Assembly: GCA_023423235.1 (NCBI GenBank)
Contig: JAFAFY010000323.1
Span: 1 to 6,597 of the forward strand
Direction: 5' to 3'
Origin: Pseudomonadota bacterium
GTDB taxonomy: Bacteria; Pseudomonadota; Gammaproteobacteria; Xanthomonadales; Xanthomonadaceae
Length of the DNA: 6,597 nucleotides
The position numbers were made by a program, and so were the translations under genes. This document shows, one piece after another, positions 1 through 6,147 of the stretch. How positions within the stretch are numbered: the stretch's first letter is position 1; the number at the start of each line of letters is the position of its first letter. Below the pieces are notes generated by a model. The model ran no database searches. It was not told the origin of the DNA and was given only the letters and a program-made list of their open reading frames with translations.

Positions 1-448
<448 letters not shown>

Positions 449-468
449 TCCGGCCTGAACCGTTCATC

Positions 469-494
469 GTGCCGTCGCATCCGCTCGACGGCGC
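469..494 (+). terminator. Possible weak hairpin terminator after thiC
   Basis: A perfect 7-bp inverted repeat (GCCGTCG at 471-477, CGACGGC at 486-492, 8-nt loop) begins 22 nt after the thiC stop. It can extend by one G-U and one G-C pair to 469-494. The position fits a 3' hairpin, but no T-run follows, so it is not a canonical intrinsic terminator. It could be a Rho-assisted or RNA-stabilising hairpin, or a chance stem in GC-rich DNA. Confidence 0.35.
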
Positions 495-524
495 GCAGCG
501 TATGTTCAGGATGCATATCGGGAA

Positions 525-537
525 ACACTGTCAGTGT
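525..537. promoter_or_regulatory. Inverted repeat ACACTG-T-CAGTGT upstream of the lipoprotein gene
   Basis: A perfect 6-bp inverted repeat with a 1-nt centre ends 26 bp before the lipoprotein ATG. The flanks GGG (520-522) and CCC (538-540) are also complementary, with a small bulge. Such a short-centre palindrome fits a dimeric repressor site better than an RNA hairpin, since a 1-nt loop cannot fold without opening pairs. No matching regulator was identified. The role is inferred. Confidence 0.35.
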
Positions 538-550
538 CCCACCAACCTAC

Positions 551-556
551 AGGGAG
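551..556 (+). promoter_or_regulatory. Shine-Dalgarno AGGGAG that sets the lipoprotein start at 564
   Basis: AGGGAG lies 7 nt before ATG 564. An in-frame GTG at 534 would lengthen the protein by ten residues, but it has no comparable ribosome binding site and would put non-hydrophobic residues before the signal peptide. ATG 564 is therefore preferred. Confidence 0.8.
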
Positions 557-563
557 ATCCGCC

Positions 564-1169
564 ATGAGCACCGCATCCAACAGGTCGCGCCGTGTCGCCG
601 CCTGGCTGTCGGGCCTGTGCATGCTGGTGCTGCTTGCCGGCTGCGCCACCGGGCCGCGCATCACCACCGAAGCCGACCCGCGCGCCGACTTCTCCAGCTA
701 CCGCACCTGGTCGTTCTACACGCCGCTGGCGATCGAGAGCGAAGGCTACGAGACCGCGACCAGCGAGGTCACCAAGGCCGCGGTACGCGCGGAAATGGAA
801 CGCCGCGGCTACGTCTACAGCGAACAGTCGCCGGACCTGTGGGTCAACATCAATGCCTACCTGGAACGCCGCACCGACGTCAGCAGCTATCCGACGGTCG
901 ACTACGCCTACTACTACAGCTATCGCCATCGCGGCTATTTCGCGGTGCCGTACTGGAACGAGCGCACCCAGGTCTACCGCTACACCGAAGGCACGATGAA
1001 CGTCGACCTGGTCGACGCCCGGCAGAAGCGCCTGGTGTGGGAAGGTGTTGCGGTCGGCCGGGTCGCGAATCTCAAGCCCGACCAGCGCGCGGCGCGGATC
1101 AACAGCACGATCGCCGAGATCTTCGCCAGCTACCCGCACCGCGCAGGCGCCGCGGGCGCAGTGCAGTAA
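564..1169 (+). CDS. DUF4136-type outer-membrane lipoprotein
   Basis: A 201-residue protein of unknown exact function, best described as a DUF4136-family lipoprotein. A signal peptide covers residues 1-26: basic NRSRR, then the hydrophobic stretch from about 12 to 24. It ends in the lipobox LAGC with the lipidated cysteine at residue 27. Residue 28 is Ala, so outer-membrane sorting is likely. The mature part has the family pattern: an early DFSSYRTWSFY segment, a later E(M)ERRGY helix/strand, DLWVNINAYLE, and near the end a VDLVDARQKRLVWEG block followed by a helix with repeated small and basic residues. A tyrosine-rich stretch (YAYYYSYRHRGYF, residues 114-126) is conspicuous; aromatic-rich loops are common in this family. 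It stands alone, with its own ribosome binding site and a strong terminator about 65 bp after its TAA. The family is usually annotated as hypothetical, and a specific substrate cannot be inferred. Confidence 0.88.
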   Translation: MSTASNRSRRVAAWLSGLCMLVLLAGCATGPRITTEADPRADFSSYRTWSFYTPLAIESEGYETATSEVTKAAVRAEMERRGYVYSEQSPDLWVNINAYLERRTDVSSYPTVDYAYYYSYRHRGYFAVPYWNERTQVYRYTEGTMNVDLVDARQKRLVWEGVAVGRVANLKPDQRAARINSTIAEIFASYPHRAGAAGAVQ

Positions 1170-1231
1170 CCCGGCGCGACCATCCCCACCGGCCGGCCGT
1201 GTTCTGATTCCTCAGGGCGGCACCGGCAACG

Positions 1232-1258
1232 AAAAAGGCGGGCATTGCCCGCCTTTTT
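1232..1258. terminator. Bidirectional intrinsic terminator
   Basis: The perfect stem GGCGGGC (1237-1243) / GCCCGCC (1247-1253) has an ATT loop and is flanked by A5 (1232-1236) and T5 (1254-1258). It therefore works as a hairpin plus U-tract on either strand. It lies between two convergent genes, the lipoprotein gene on + (stop 1169) and the immunity gene on - (stop 1280), and can serve both transcripts. Confidence 0.92.
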
Positions 1259-1279
1259 CTTGTCGCCAACCGCGGCCGC

Positions 1280-1567
1280 TCAGCCGGCCAGTGCCTGCGC
1301 CACGCGCTGCAGCCAGCCGCGCCAGGTGGCGCCGTCGCGCGTGGGGTCGTACTCGCTGCCCAGTGCCTGCAGCCTGGCGCCCAGCGCGTCGTCGTCGAGA
1401 TCCTGGCCCAGCAGTGCCTCCGCCTCGGCGCGGGTCTGTCCGACCTGCTCCGGCGACTCGCTGTCGCGGTAGTAGTCGACGACCGCATCGGCGGTGTCAT
1501 GCTCGTCCTGCCAGTCCTGGTGGAAATAGCCGGACAGGAAGTTCTGCAATGCGGGGTAGTCGCTCAT
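1280..1567 (-). CDS. CdiI-like immunity protein for the adjacent RNase A-type toxin
   Basis: A 95-residue cytoplasmic protein without signal peptide or membrane segment. Its N-terminus YPALQNFLSGYFHQDW (residues 4-19) is the hallmark of the CdiI-type immunity family whose described member neutralises the RNase A-like CdiA toxin of Yersinia kristensenii (family knowledge recalled, not searched). It is very acidic: about 19 Asp/Glu against 6 Arg and no Lys. This suits an inhibitor that covers the cationic active-site groove of a ribonuclease. It begins 33 nt after the toxin stop codon on the same strand, the usual toxin-then-immunity order, so the two are probably co-transcribed. On the - strand, AGCAGG a few nt before the ATG can act as Shine-Dalgarno. 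The gene ends in TGA at 1280-1282, just before the bidirectional terminator. It presumably protects the producing cell and its siblings. The specific toxin pairing is inferred from adjacency and family. Confidence 0.83.
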   Translation of the reverse strand: MSDYPALQNFLSGYFHQDWQDEHDTADAVVDYYRDSESPEQVGQTRAEAEALLGQDLDDDALGARLQALGSEYDPTRDGATWRGWLQRVAQALAG

Positions 1568-1600
1568 CGAAACCTGCTGGAAGTGGGAAAGGGCCGGGAC

Positions 1601-2380
1601 TTACTTGTTGGGATAGCCGGTGACGATTCTATAGCCGGTGTCGAGCTTGCTGGAGCGTTCCAGCACCAGCCGCACCGAGAACACGTCCACGGCCTCGCTC
1701 TGGCCGCGGCTCACCGAGATGCCGGTGCTGGCATCGAAGGTGGCGTCGATCACCAGGCGGTTGCCACCCTGGCCATCGACCCAGGCATCGATGCGGTCCT
1801 GGTGCTCGGCGATGGTCTCGGAGACGAAGTGCTCGGCTTCCGGCAGGTCGCGGAAGCTGGAGGCGGCGCTGATGTTGCTGTTGCTGACGCGGTCGACGAG
1901 CCACTGCTCGCTCTTGCCGACGTGGCGCTCGATCAGGTGGCCACCGGCATCCTCGTGGGCCTGCAGGCCGCCGCCGGGCACCTGTGCGCTGCCGTCAGGA
2001 CCGCCAGGGCCTTCGGGAGCGTCGGGGCCCTGGGCCTCGCCAAGGTGGGCATCGAGCCGCTCGACCGTAGCCTCGACGGCATCGCGTTCGACGCGCGAGA
2101 GCCGCTCGCCCGGCAGCGCCGACAGGGCGTCGCGGATGTCCCCGAGCAACGGCTTGAGCTCGTCGGCGAACACCGGGCTGCGTTCGGACAGGGTGATGGC
2201 ATCGCCGGTCTGATCGAGGAAGTCGGCGATGCCGCCGTTCTCGAGCAGGGTGTCGAGGTGAGTGTCGAGCGTGTCGCGCGAGGCGGCCGCGAGCGACAGC
2301 GGATCGGACGCCGCAGCGCCGGTATGTAGTGCGGTCGTGGCCGGGAACGAGCCTGGGGACCAGGCGGCGGTTGCGTCCAT
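1601..2380 (-). CDS. Compact polymorphic toxin with C-terminal bacterial RNase A (CdiA-CT type) domain
   Basis: A 259-residue protein; ATG at 2380, TAA at 1603-1601. Residues 1-115 are mostly predicted helix with no signal peptide or membrane segment and are not a domain I recognise. Residues about 118-138 are a Pro/Gly-rich linker. Residues about 146-259 match the bacterial RNase A-like toxin domain found at CdiA C-termini: GGHLIERHVGK at the start, SAASSF, VRLVLER, then GYRIVTGYP at the very end. Candidate catalytic residues are H153, R164, T254 and Y256. Their spacing (11, 90, 2) equals that of the H175, R186, T276, Y278 set I recall for the Y. kristensenii toxin. The protein has no cysteine, unlike vertebrate RNase A. 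It should cleave cellular RNA in a target cell. The upstream alternative start at 2545 would add a 55-residue Arg/Ala-rich stretch unlike coding sequence and would lie upstream of the likely promoter, so 2380 was chosen; AGGG sits 7 nt before it on the - strand. The delivery route is unknown, as no CdiB, VgrG, PAAR or other secretion gene is visible. The immunity gene follows directly. Confidence 0.86.
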   Translation of the reverse strand: MDATAAWSPGSFPATTALHTGAAASDPLSLAAASRDTLDTHLDTLLENGGIADFLDQTGDAITLSERSPVFADELKPLLGDIRDALSALPGERLSRVERDAVEATVERLDAHLGEAQGPDAPEGPGGPDGSAQVPGGGLQAHEDAGGHLIERHVGKSEQWLVDRVSNSNISAASSFRDLPEAEHFVSETIAEHQDRIDAWVDGQGGNRLVIDATFDASTGISVSRGQSEAVDVFSVRLVLERSSKLDTGYRIVTGYPNK

Positions 2381-2406
2381 GGGAGAGCCCTGTGCGGAAA
2401 ACCGCG

Positions 2407-2436
2407 AGATTAGGCGGCCGGCGCCGGCGAGGTCAG
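2407..2436 (-). promoter_or_regulatory. Probable sigma-70-like promoter of the toxin/immunity pair
   Basis: Reading the - strand, CTGACC (complement of 2431-2436) and TAATCT (complement of 2407-2412) are separated by 18 bp and resemble -35 TTGACA and -10 TATAAT at four positions each. Transcription would begin near 2400, giving a leader of about 20 nt to ATG 2380. This also argues against the longer start at 2545. It is a pattern match only; no -10 element can be trusted without mapping in such GC-rich DNA. Confidence 0.4.
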
Positions 2437-2448
2437 CTGGTGCTGACC
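2431..2448. promoter_or_regulatory. Inverted repeat GGTCAGC-N4-GCTGACC, candidate operator
   Basis: Perfect 7-bp arms (2431-2437 and 2442-2448) flank TGGT. One arm coincides with the proposed -35 of the toxin promoter, so a dimeric repressor bound here would block polymerase. The binding protein is unknown; the divergent winged-helix regulator is a possible but unproven candidate. Confidence 0.4.
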
Positions 2449-2694
2449 CTAGTGCGCGTGCCCGGGCCGGGTGACCTTTGGCATTCGCCGGGCCCGGAGA
2501 CTCCTGCGATCGTGTCGTCTGCACAGCGTGCCTGGGCGCGAACATGAACGGGCATGTCTTCGTGCGGAAGGCGAGCGTGTGGTTGCCGTTGCGTTTGATC
2601 GCGGTCCTCGGGTTTTTTTGCGGTTTCAGCCGGTTCGCTGTGCGCCGTTCAGTGTGTGCTCCCTATCCTTTCGCGTTTGGTGCACCCCCCACGT

Positions 2695-5085
2695 ATGCAA
2701 GACGCTCCCGCTCCGTCCGTCCACGATCAGCTTCGCCTGCGCATCGGCGTGGGCGTTGTGGATGTGGCGATGCGCGAGATTGCGATGCCCGGTGCGCGTG
2801 GCACTCGTCGGGTGACACCCAAGGCGATGATGGTGTTGCGGCTGCTCGCCGAGGCGCAGGGACGGGTCATCAGCCGCAACGATCTTCTGGCGCGCGCCTG
2901 GCCCGACACCCTGCCGACCGACGACGTCCTGACCCAGGCCGTGACGCAACTGCGCAAAGCGTTCGGTTCGGGCAGCATCGGCGCCGCGGAAGGTCGTCGA
3001 TACATCGAAACCATTGCCAAGACCGGCTATCGGCTCACTGTACCGGTCGAAGTGCTGAAGGAAGCCGTGGATACGCCATCGGCCGCGGCCGATGCGCGGC
3101 AGGCTACGCCAGCCGTCGCAGACCCGACAGCAGCCCCGACACCCGGCATGGCAAGTGTCGCTGCAGTCTTGCCGGAATCCGTCGCGGGCGCACCGGCGAC
3201 TGCAGATGTGTTGCAGCTGCAATCCTCTGGTGGCGGCCGGCGCGATCGTCTGCTGCTGATGGCGACGGCGGCGCTGCTGGTGTTCGCTGTGGCGCTGGGC
3301 CTGTTGCTGGCCGTCCGGCAGACGCCTTCGGGGGTCTCCGCGAGCGGCGTAGCGTCAACGCTGGGCACGACGCGCCCGTACCGCCTGATCACCACGGCGA
3401 CCGGATTCGAATTGTCACCGACGCTGTCTCCGGACGCGTCGATGATCGCCTACAGCGCTTCCGAGAACGAGCCGGGCGATGATGCTGCGGACGGCAGCAG
3501 CGCGATCCTGGTCCAGGCCACCCGCAGCGCGGCACCACGCCAGCTCACGCATCCGGCCCCCGGCGTGCGCGACGAGATGCCCGCCTGGTCTCCCGATGGC
3601 CGTGAGCTTGCCTTTGCGCGCAGGCTGCCGGACGGCGGCTGCCGGATCATGCTGGTGGCTGTGGTCAGTGCGGACGATGCGCGCGAACTGGTGCGCTGCG
3701 ATGGCAGCGAGCTGCTGAGTTTCAGTTGGGTCCCCGATGGCAGCGCGTTGCTGTTCGGCACCATGACCGGCGATCGCGATGGCAGTGGCATCCGCCGGCT
3801 GGACCTGGCCTCGGGTCGTTGGCAACCGCTGGCCTACGAGATCGCCGCCGGGAGCTTGGACTACCGGCCGCAGTATTCGCCCGACGGCAAGTGGATCGTA
3901 TTCGTGCGCAACCCGCAGCTTGGTGACCTCTGGCGGATTCCAGCCGATGGCGGCCGGGCCGAACAGCTGACCCGTGTCGGCGCCGAGATCCGCGGCTGGA
4001 GCTGGCTTGGCGACGGAGAGCTTGTGTTCGGAAAACGGGTGGACAACCAGGTCCGCCTGTACAGCTTCGAGATCGGCTCCGGCGCGATGCGCGATCTCGG
4101 TATCGACGACGCACAGAGTCCCGTCGTCTCCCGGCGTGGCGACATGCTGGCGTTCGTGCACCGCAATCCCGAATTCGGCATCTACCGCGTGGATCCGCGG
4201 ACATCGGACGGCCCCGTGCGGGTGTTTGAATCCTCAGGTCGCGACAGTCTTCCAACCGTCTCGCCCGACGGGCGCCAGTTGGTGTTCGCTTCCGATCGGG
4301 CGGGTGTGTTCGAGCTGTGGTGGGCAGATCTGACGCACCCCGAATCGCTGCGTCCGATCGAGCATGTCCGGCCCGATACCCGCCAGGCACCTGTCTGGTC
4401 CAGTGACGGCGCAACCTTGCTGGTCGCCGCCCTGCGTGATGACGACACACCAGTGATCTATGAGCTCGCTCCCGCAACGGGAGCGGTCTCGGAACTGCCC
4501 GTGCCGAGCGCGCGCCCGAGGCTGGCACTGTACGCCGGCGACAAGACGCGGATCGCGGTCCTGGACGAGGCGCTCGGTTCGACGCGATTGACGCTCTATG
4601 ACCGGAGCAGCACGCCGTGGCGCGCGCTGGGCGCCATCAATGGCGTGTCCAACGCGCACTTCGATGCGGCGCGCGGCAAGTTCCTGTTCACCCGTCTCGA
4701 CAGTGATGGTTTGTGGGAGGTCGGCCCCGACCTGGCGCACTCGCAGACGCGTGCCGTCGCCGAGGTGCCTTCACGCTGGCGCTATCGCAGTTGGGCGGTG
4801 GTCGATGGTGGCATCAGCTATCTGCATGCGGGCAGCCGCTGCCGGTCGCAGCTGCGTCGAGTCAGCCTGGCAGAGGGTGGGCCCTCAGCCCCAGCCTGCA
4901 TCGCGGCATTGTTGCGCAGTGCGGTCAACGGGTTCAGCGCTGAACCCGGGTCGGGCGTGACCTATCTCGCGCTTGCGGAAACCGACGGTACCGATATCGC
5001 CATCATGGCAGCCCCAAGGAAGCCCGAAAGCCACGCGGGGAATCTAGCCAAGTGGTTGAATGGATTGATCAAACCGAGTTCGTAA
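2695..5085 (+). CDS. Membrane-bound winged-helix regulator with periplasmic PD40/TolB-like propeller (CadC/ToxR-like)
   Basis: A 796-residue one-component regulator. Residues about 13-118 form an OmpR/PhoB-type winged helix: VISRNDLLARAWPD, the recognition helix region DVLTQAVTQLRKAFG, and the wing RRYIETIAKTGYRL. An Ala/Pro-rich linker leads to one transmembrane helix (about 186-207) preceded by RRDR, placing the DNA-binding domain in the cytoplasm and the rest in the periplasm. Residues about 225-600 and beyond hold repeated propeller motifs: SPDA at 245, SPDG at 299, 395 and 523, and degenerate copies (VPDG, SSDG) between or after them. There is no receiver domain, so signalling is probably direct from periplasm to DNA, as in CadC/ToxR. 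The only four cysteines (316, 335, 716, 735) are all periplasmic, in two pairs 19 residues apart. ATG 2695 was chosen because the in-frame GTG at 2656 has no ribosome binding site; none is evident for 2695 either, so the start is uncertain. It lies 111 bp upstream of the AraC gene and diverges from the toxin pair. The signal and target are unknown; the nearby TonB receptor is a plausible target. Confidence 0.92.
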   Translation: MQDAPAPSVHDQLRLRIGVGVVDVAMREIAMPGARGTRRVTPKAMMVLRLLAEAQGRVISRNDLLARAWPDTLPTDDVLTQAVTQLRKAFGSGSIGAAEGRRYIETIAKTGYRLTVPVEVLKEAVDTPSAAADARQATPAVADPTAAPTPGMASVAAVLPESVAGAPATADVLQLQSSGGGRRDRLLLMATAALLVFAVALGLLLAVRQTPSGVSASGVASTLGTTRPYRLITTATGFELSPTLSPDASMIAYSASENEPGDDAADGSSAILVQATRSAAPRQLTHPAPGVRDEMPAWSPDGRELAFARRLPDGGCRIMLVAVVSADDARELVRCDGSELLSFSWVPDGSALLFGTMTGDRDGSGIRRLDLASGRWQPLAYEIAAGSLDYRPQYSPDGKWIVFVRNPQLGDLWRIPADGGRAEQLTRVGAEIRGWSWLGDGELVFGKRVDNQVRLYSFEIGSGAMRDLGIDDAQSPVVSRRGDMLAFVHRNPEFGIYRVDPRTSDGPVRVFESSGRDSLPTVSPDGRQLVFASDRAGVFELWWADLTHPESLRPIEHVRPDTRQAPVWSSDGATLLVAALRDDDTPVIYELAPATGAVSELPVPSARPRLALYAGDKTRIAVLDEALGSTRLTLYDRSSTPWRALGAINGVSNAHFDAARGKFLFTRLDSDGLWEVGPDLAHSQTRAVAEVPSRWRYRSWAVVDGGISYLHAGSRCRSQLRRVSLAEGGPSAPACIAALLRSAVNGFSAEPGSGVTYLALAETDGTDIAIMAAPRKPESHAGNLAKWLNGLIKPSS

Positions 5086-5089
5086 CGCT

Positions 5090-5163
5090 TTCGGAAAATG
5101 TCCGCGACGATTTCGGCAAAGTTTGCGCGGGAATTCGGATATCCCGGCACCAGATTCGGCAAA
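5090..5163 (+). repeat. Four phased TTCGG motifs in the AraC-gene leader
   Basis: TTCGG begins at 5090, 5112, 5134 and 5155, i.e. at steps of 22, 22 and 21 bp, about two helical turns. Copies two and four share TTCGGCAAA. Copy four extends to CAGATTCGGCAAA, found again upstream of the receptor gene at 6153-6165. Same-face direct repeats suit a regulator that binds several half-sites, such as an AraC-family dimer. The array starts just after the TAA of the preceding gene and ends 33 bp before the AraC ATG, so it would overlap any promoter there. Function is inferred. Confidence 0.5.
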
Positions 5164-5166
5164 AGG

Positions 5167-5191
5167 CACCATCGTTTCCCTTTTGATGGTG
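5167..5191 (+). promoter_or_regulatory. Leader hairpin overlapping the AraC-gene ribosome binding region
   Basis: CACCATC (5167-5173) and GATGGTG (5185-5191) are perfect 7-bp complements with an 11-nt loop. The 3' arm ends 5 nt before ATG 5197 and includes the only G-rich stretch (GGTGG) able to act as Shine-Dalgarno. If it folds in the mRNA it could limit translation. It could instead be a DNA-level operator. Low GC at third positions across 5098-5196 supports this being leader rather than coding. Confidence 0.4.
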
Positions 5192-5196
5192 GTCGC

Positions 5197-6114
5197 ATGT
5201 CGCACTCCGTGTCCTGGGCCGATCGTGGCCAGCTCCTCAATCTCGCCGCGCTCGACGAATCCGCTCCCGCCCTAGCTGCCCCGGCCACTATGCGCGCCGG
5301 CTGTGCACGCCTGGGCATCGTCAAGGTGTCGCGGCCCGTGTTCAGTATCTGGGTGCAGGTGCAGGGCGATGGCTGGATCGAATCGCGCGAGGGCCGGTTC
5401 CGCATGCAGCGCGGTGACTGGATGGCGTTCGAGAAGGAATCCGTGCCGGTAGTCCAGAGCGGGCCACGCGGCCTGTGCATCGGCCTGCTGATCGAGGCCG
5501 ACACCCTGCAGGCGCTTGAAGCATTGGATGGCAGCGCGCTGTATGCAGGTCGCGGCCGCGTGGCGCTGCGCGAGTTGCGCACCCTGCTGCGGGTGTGGCG
5601 TGAGGCGGCGACGCCCGACGCCGGCGACGATCTGGCCGTGCGGCCGCTGCTGCTGCAGCTGGCGGCGATGCAGCGCGAGCTTGCGGCGCGCGTGCGCCGC
5701 TGCCCTGGCCGTTCGCGCAGCCGCAGGCGTCAGGTGTTCGGCCGCATGCAGCGCGCGCGCCTGTACCTGGAAGGCCACAGCGACCGGGTAGTACGCATCA
5801 GCGAACTGGCCGATCTGACCAGCTTCTCCAGTTGGTACTTCTCCAAGGCCTTCCACACGCTCTACGACGAGAGCCCGCAGGCGCTGTCGGTGCGGCTGCG
5901 CCTGGAACGCGCGGCCGACCTGCTGCGCGATACCTCGATGACCGTCGGCGAAGTGGCCGCCGCCAGCGGTTTCGACAACTGCTGCAGCTTCGCGCGTGCG
6001 TTCAAGGCGCGTTTCGGCGTGCCTGCCACCCGCTACCGCAGCACCGCGCGACGCGCCCTGAATGCACAGGTAAAGCAAACGCAGGCGCAACGCGGACGTA
6101 ACACGGGGATGTGA
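5197..6114 (+). CDS. AraC-family transcriptional regulator
   Basis: A 305-residue soluble DNA-binding protein. Residues about 45-110 look like a small cupin-type sensor domain (FSIWVQVQGDGWIE, then FRMQRGDWMAFEKES with the typical RxGDW turn). A helical linker follows, with a very basic patch (RRCPGRSRSRRR) around residues 167-179. The C-terminal AraC double helix-turn-helix spans about 186-285. The first HTH is ISELADLTSFSSWYFSKAFH (201-220). The second is MTVGEVAAASGFDNCCSFAR (248-267), followed by the signature AFKARFGVPATRYR. A tail of about 20 residues follows. The frame extends upstream to ATG 5098, but codons 5098-5196 have poor third-position GC and contain the TTCGG array, so ATG 5197 was chosen. 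The gene sits between the membrane regulator and a TonB-dependent receptor on the same strand, which suggests local control of uptake. It may autoregulate through the phased repeats. The effector ligand is not predictable. Confidence 0.93.
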   Translation: MSHSVSWADRGQLLNLAALDESAPALAAPATMRAGCARLGIVKVSRPVFSIWVQVQGDGWIESREGRFRMQRGDWMAFEKESVPVVQSGPRGLCIGLLIEADTLQALEALDGSALYAGRGRVALRELRTLLRVWREAATPDAGDDLAVRPLLLQLAAMQRELAARVRRCPGRSRSRRRQVFGRMQRARLYLEGHSDRVVRISELADLTSFSSWYFSKAFHTLYDESPQALSVRLRLERAADLLRDTSMTVGEVAAASGFDNCCSFARAFKARFGVPATRYRSTARRALNAQVKQTQAQRGRNTGM

Positions 6115-6147
6115 CACGCACCCCCATCCCGGCGGAACTTGTCACAT
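6109..6147. promoter_or_regulatory. Inverted repeat ATGTGACA-N23-TGTCACAT upstream of the receptor gene
   Basis: Perfect 8-bp arms (6109-6116, 6140-6147) are separated by 23 nt and centred 31 bp apart, about three helical turns. The left arm includes the AraC stop codon; the right arm runs into a TTCGG motif at 6147. The arms contain TGTGA/TCACA, the core of CRP-type sites, but not at the 6-bp spacing CRP/Clp dimers need. It may be a paired operator or a long-loop RNA hairpin after the AraC gene. Confidence 0.4.

Larger units (their letters stand above)
2381..2694. other. Divergent intergenic region between toxin and membrane regulator
   Basis: These 314 bp contain no convincing gene. The left part holds the toxin leader and probable promoter, a small GCGG-AAAA-CCGC inverted repeat (2394-2405), the 12-bp palindrome GCCGGCGCCGGC (2417-2428), the GGTCAGC/GCTGACC inverted repeat (2431-2448), and an imperfect GC-rich inverted repeat (CCGGGCC 2462-2468 / GGCCCGG 2491-2497). 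The right part includes a T7 run (2613-2619) without a preceding stem, so it is not an intrinsic terminator. No good -10/-35 pair or Shine-Dalgarno was found for the regulator gene. Confidence 0.7.

Noticed and set aside
1499..2329. 276-codon + strand open frame opposite the toxin gene
   Set aside because: It is an antisense shadow of high-GC coding sequence. The - strand frame has recognisable toxin and immunity domains; this one has none.
2381..2545. Longer toxin start at 2545 (- strand)
   Set aside because: The extra 55 residues are Arg/Ala/Pro-rich with no ribosome binding site, and the probable promoter lies inside this stretch. ATG 2380 fits better.
2613..2619. T7 run in the divergent intergenic region
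   Set aside because: No GC-rich stem precedes it on either strand, so it is not called as an intrinsic terminator.
3722..4528. 268-codon - strand open frame opposite the propeller regulator
   Set aside because: It is Arg-rich and unlike any protein I recognise, and it is explained by the GC-rich codons of the + strand gene.
5098..5196. Longer AraC start at ATG 5098
   Set aside because: Third-position GC is low compared with the rest of the gene, and the stretch carries the phased TTCGG motifs and a hairpin, so it reads as a leader.
5272..6117. 281-codon - strand open frame opposite the AraC gene
   Set aside because: It is a shadow frame. The + strand encodes a clear AraC double helix-turn-helix, while the antisense product is low-complexity Arg/Ala/Gln.
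6110..6146. CRP/Clp-type site from TGTGA and TCACA
   Set aside because: The half-sites are 27 bp apart instead of 6, so a standard CRP-family dimer site is not supported.
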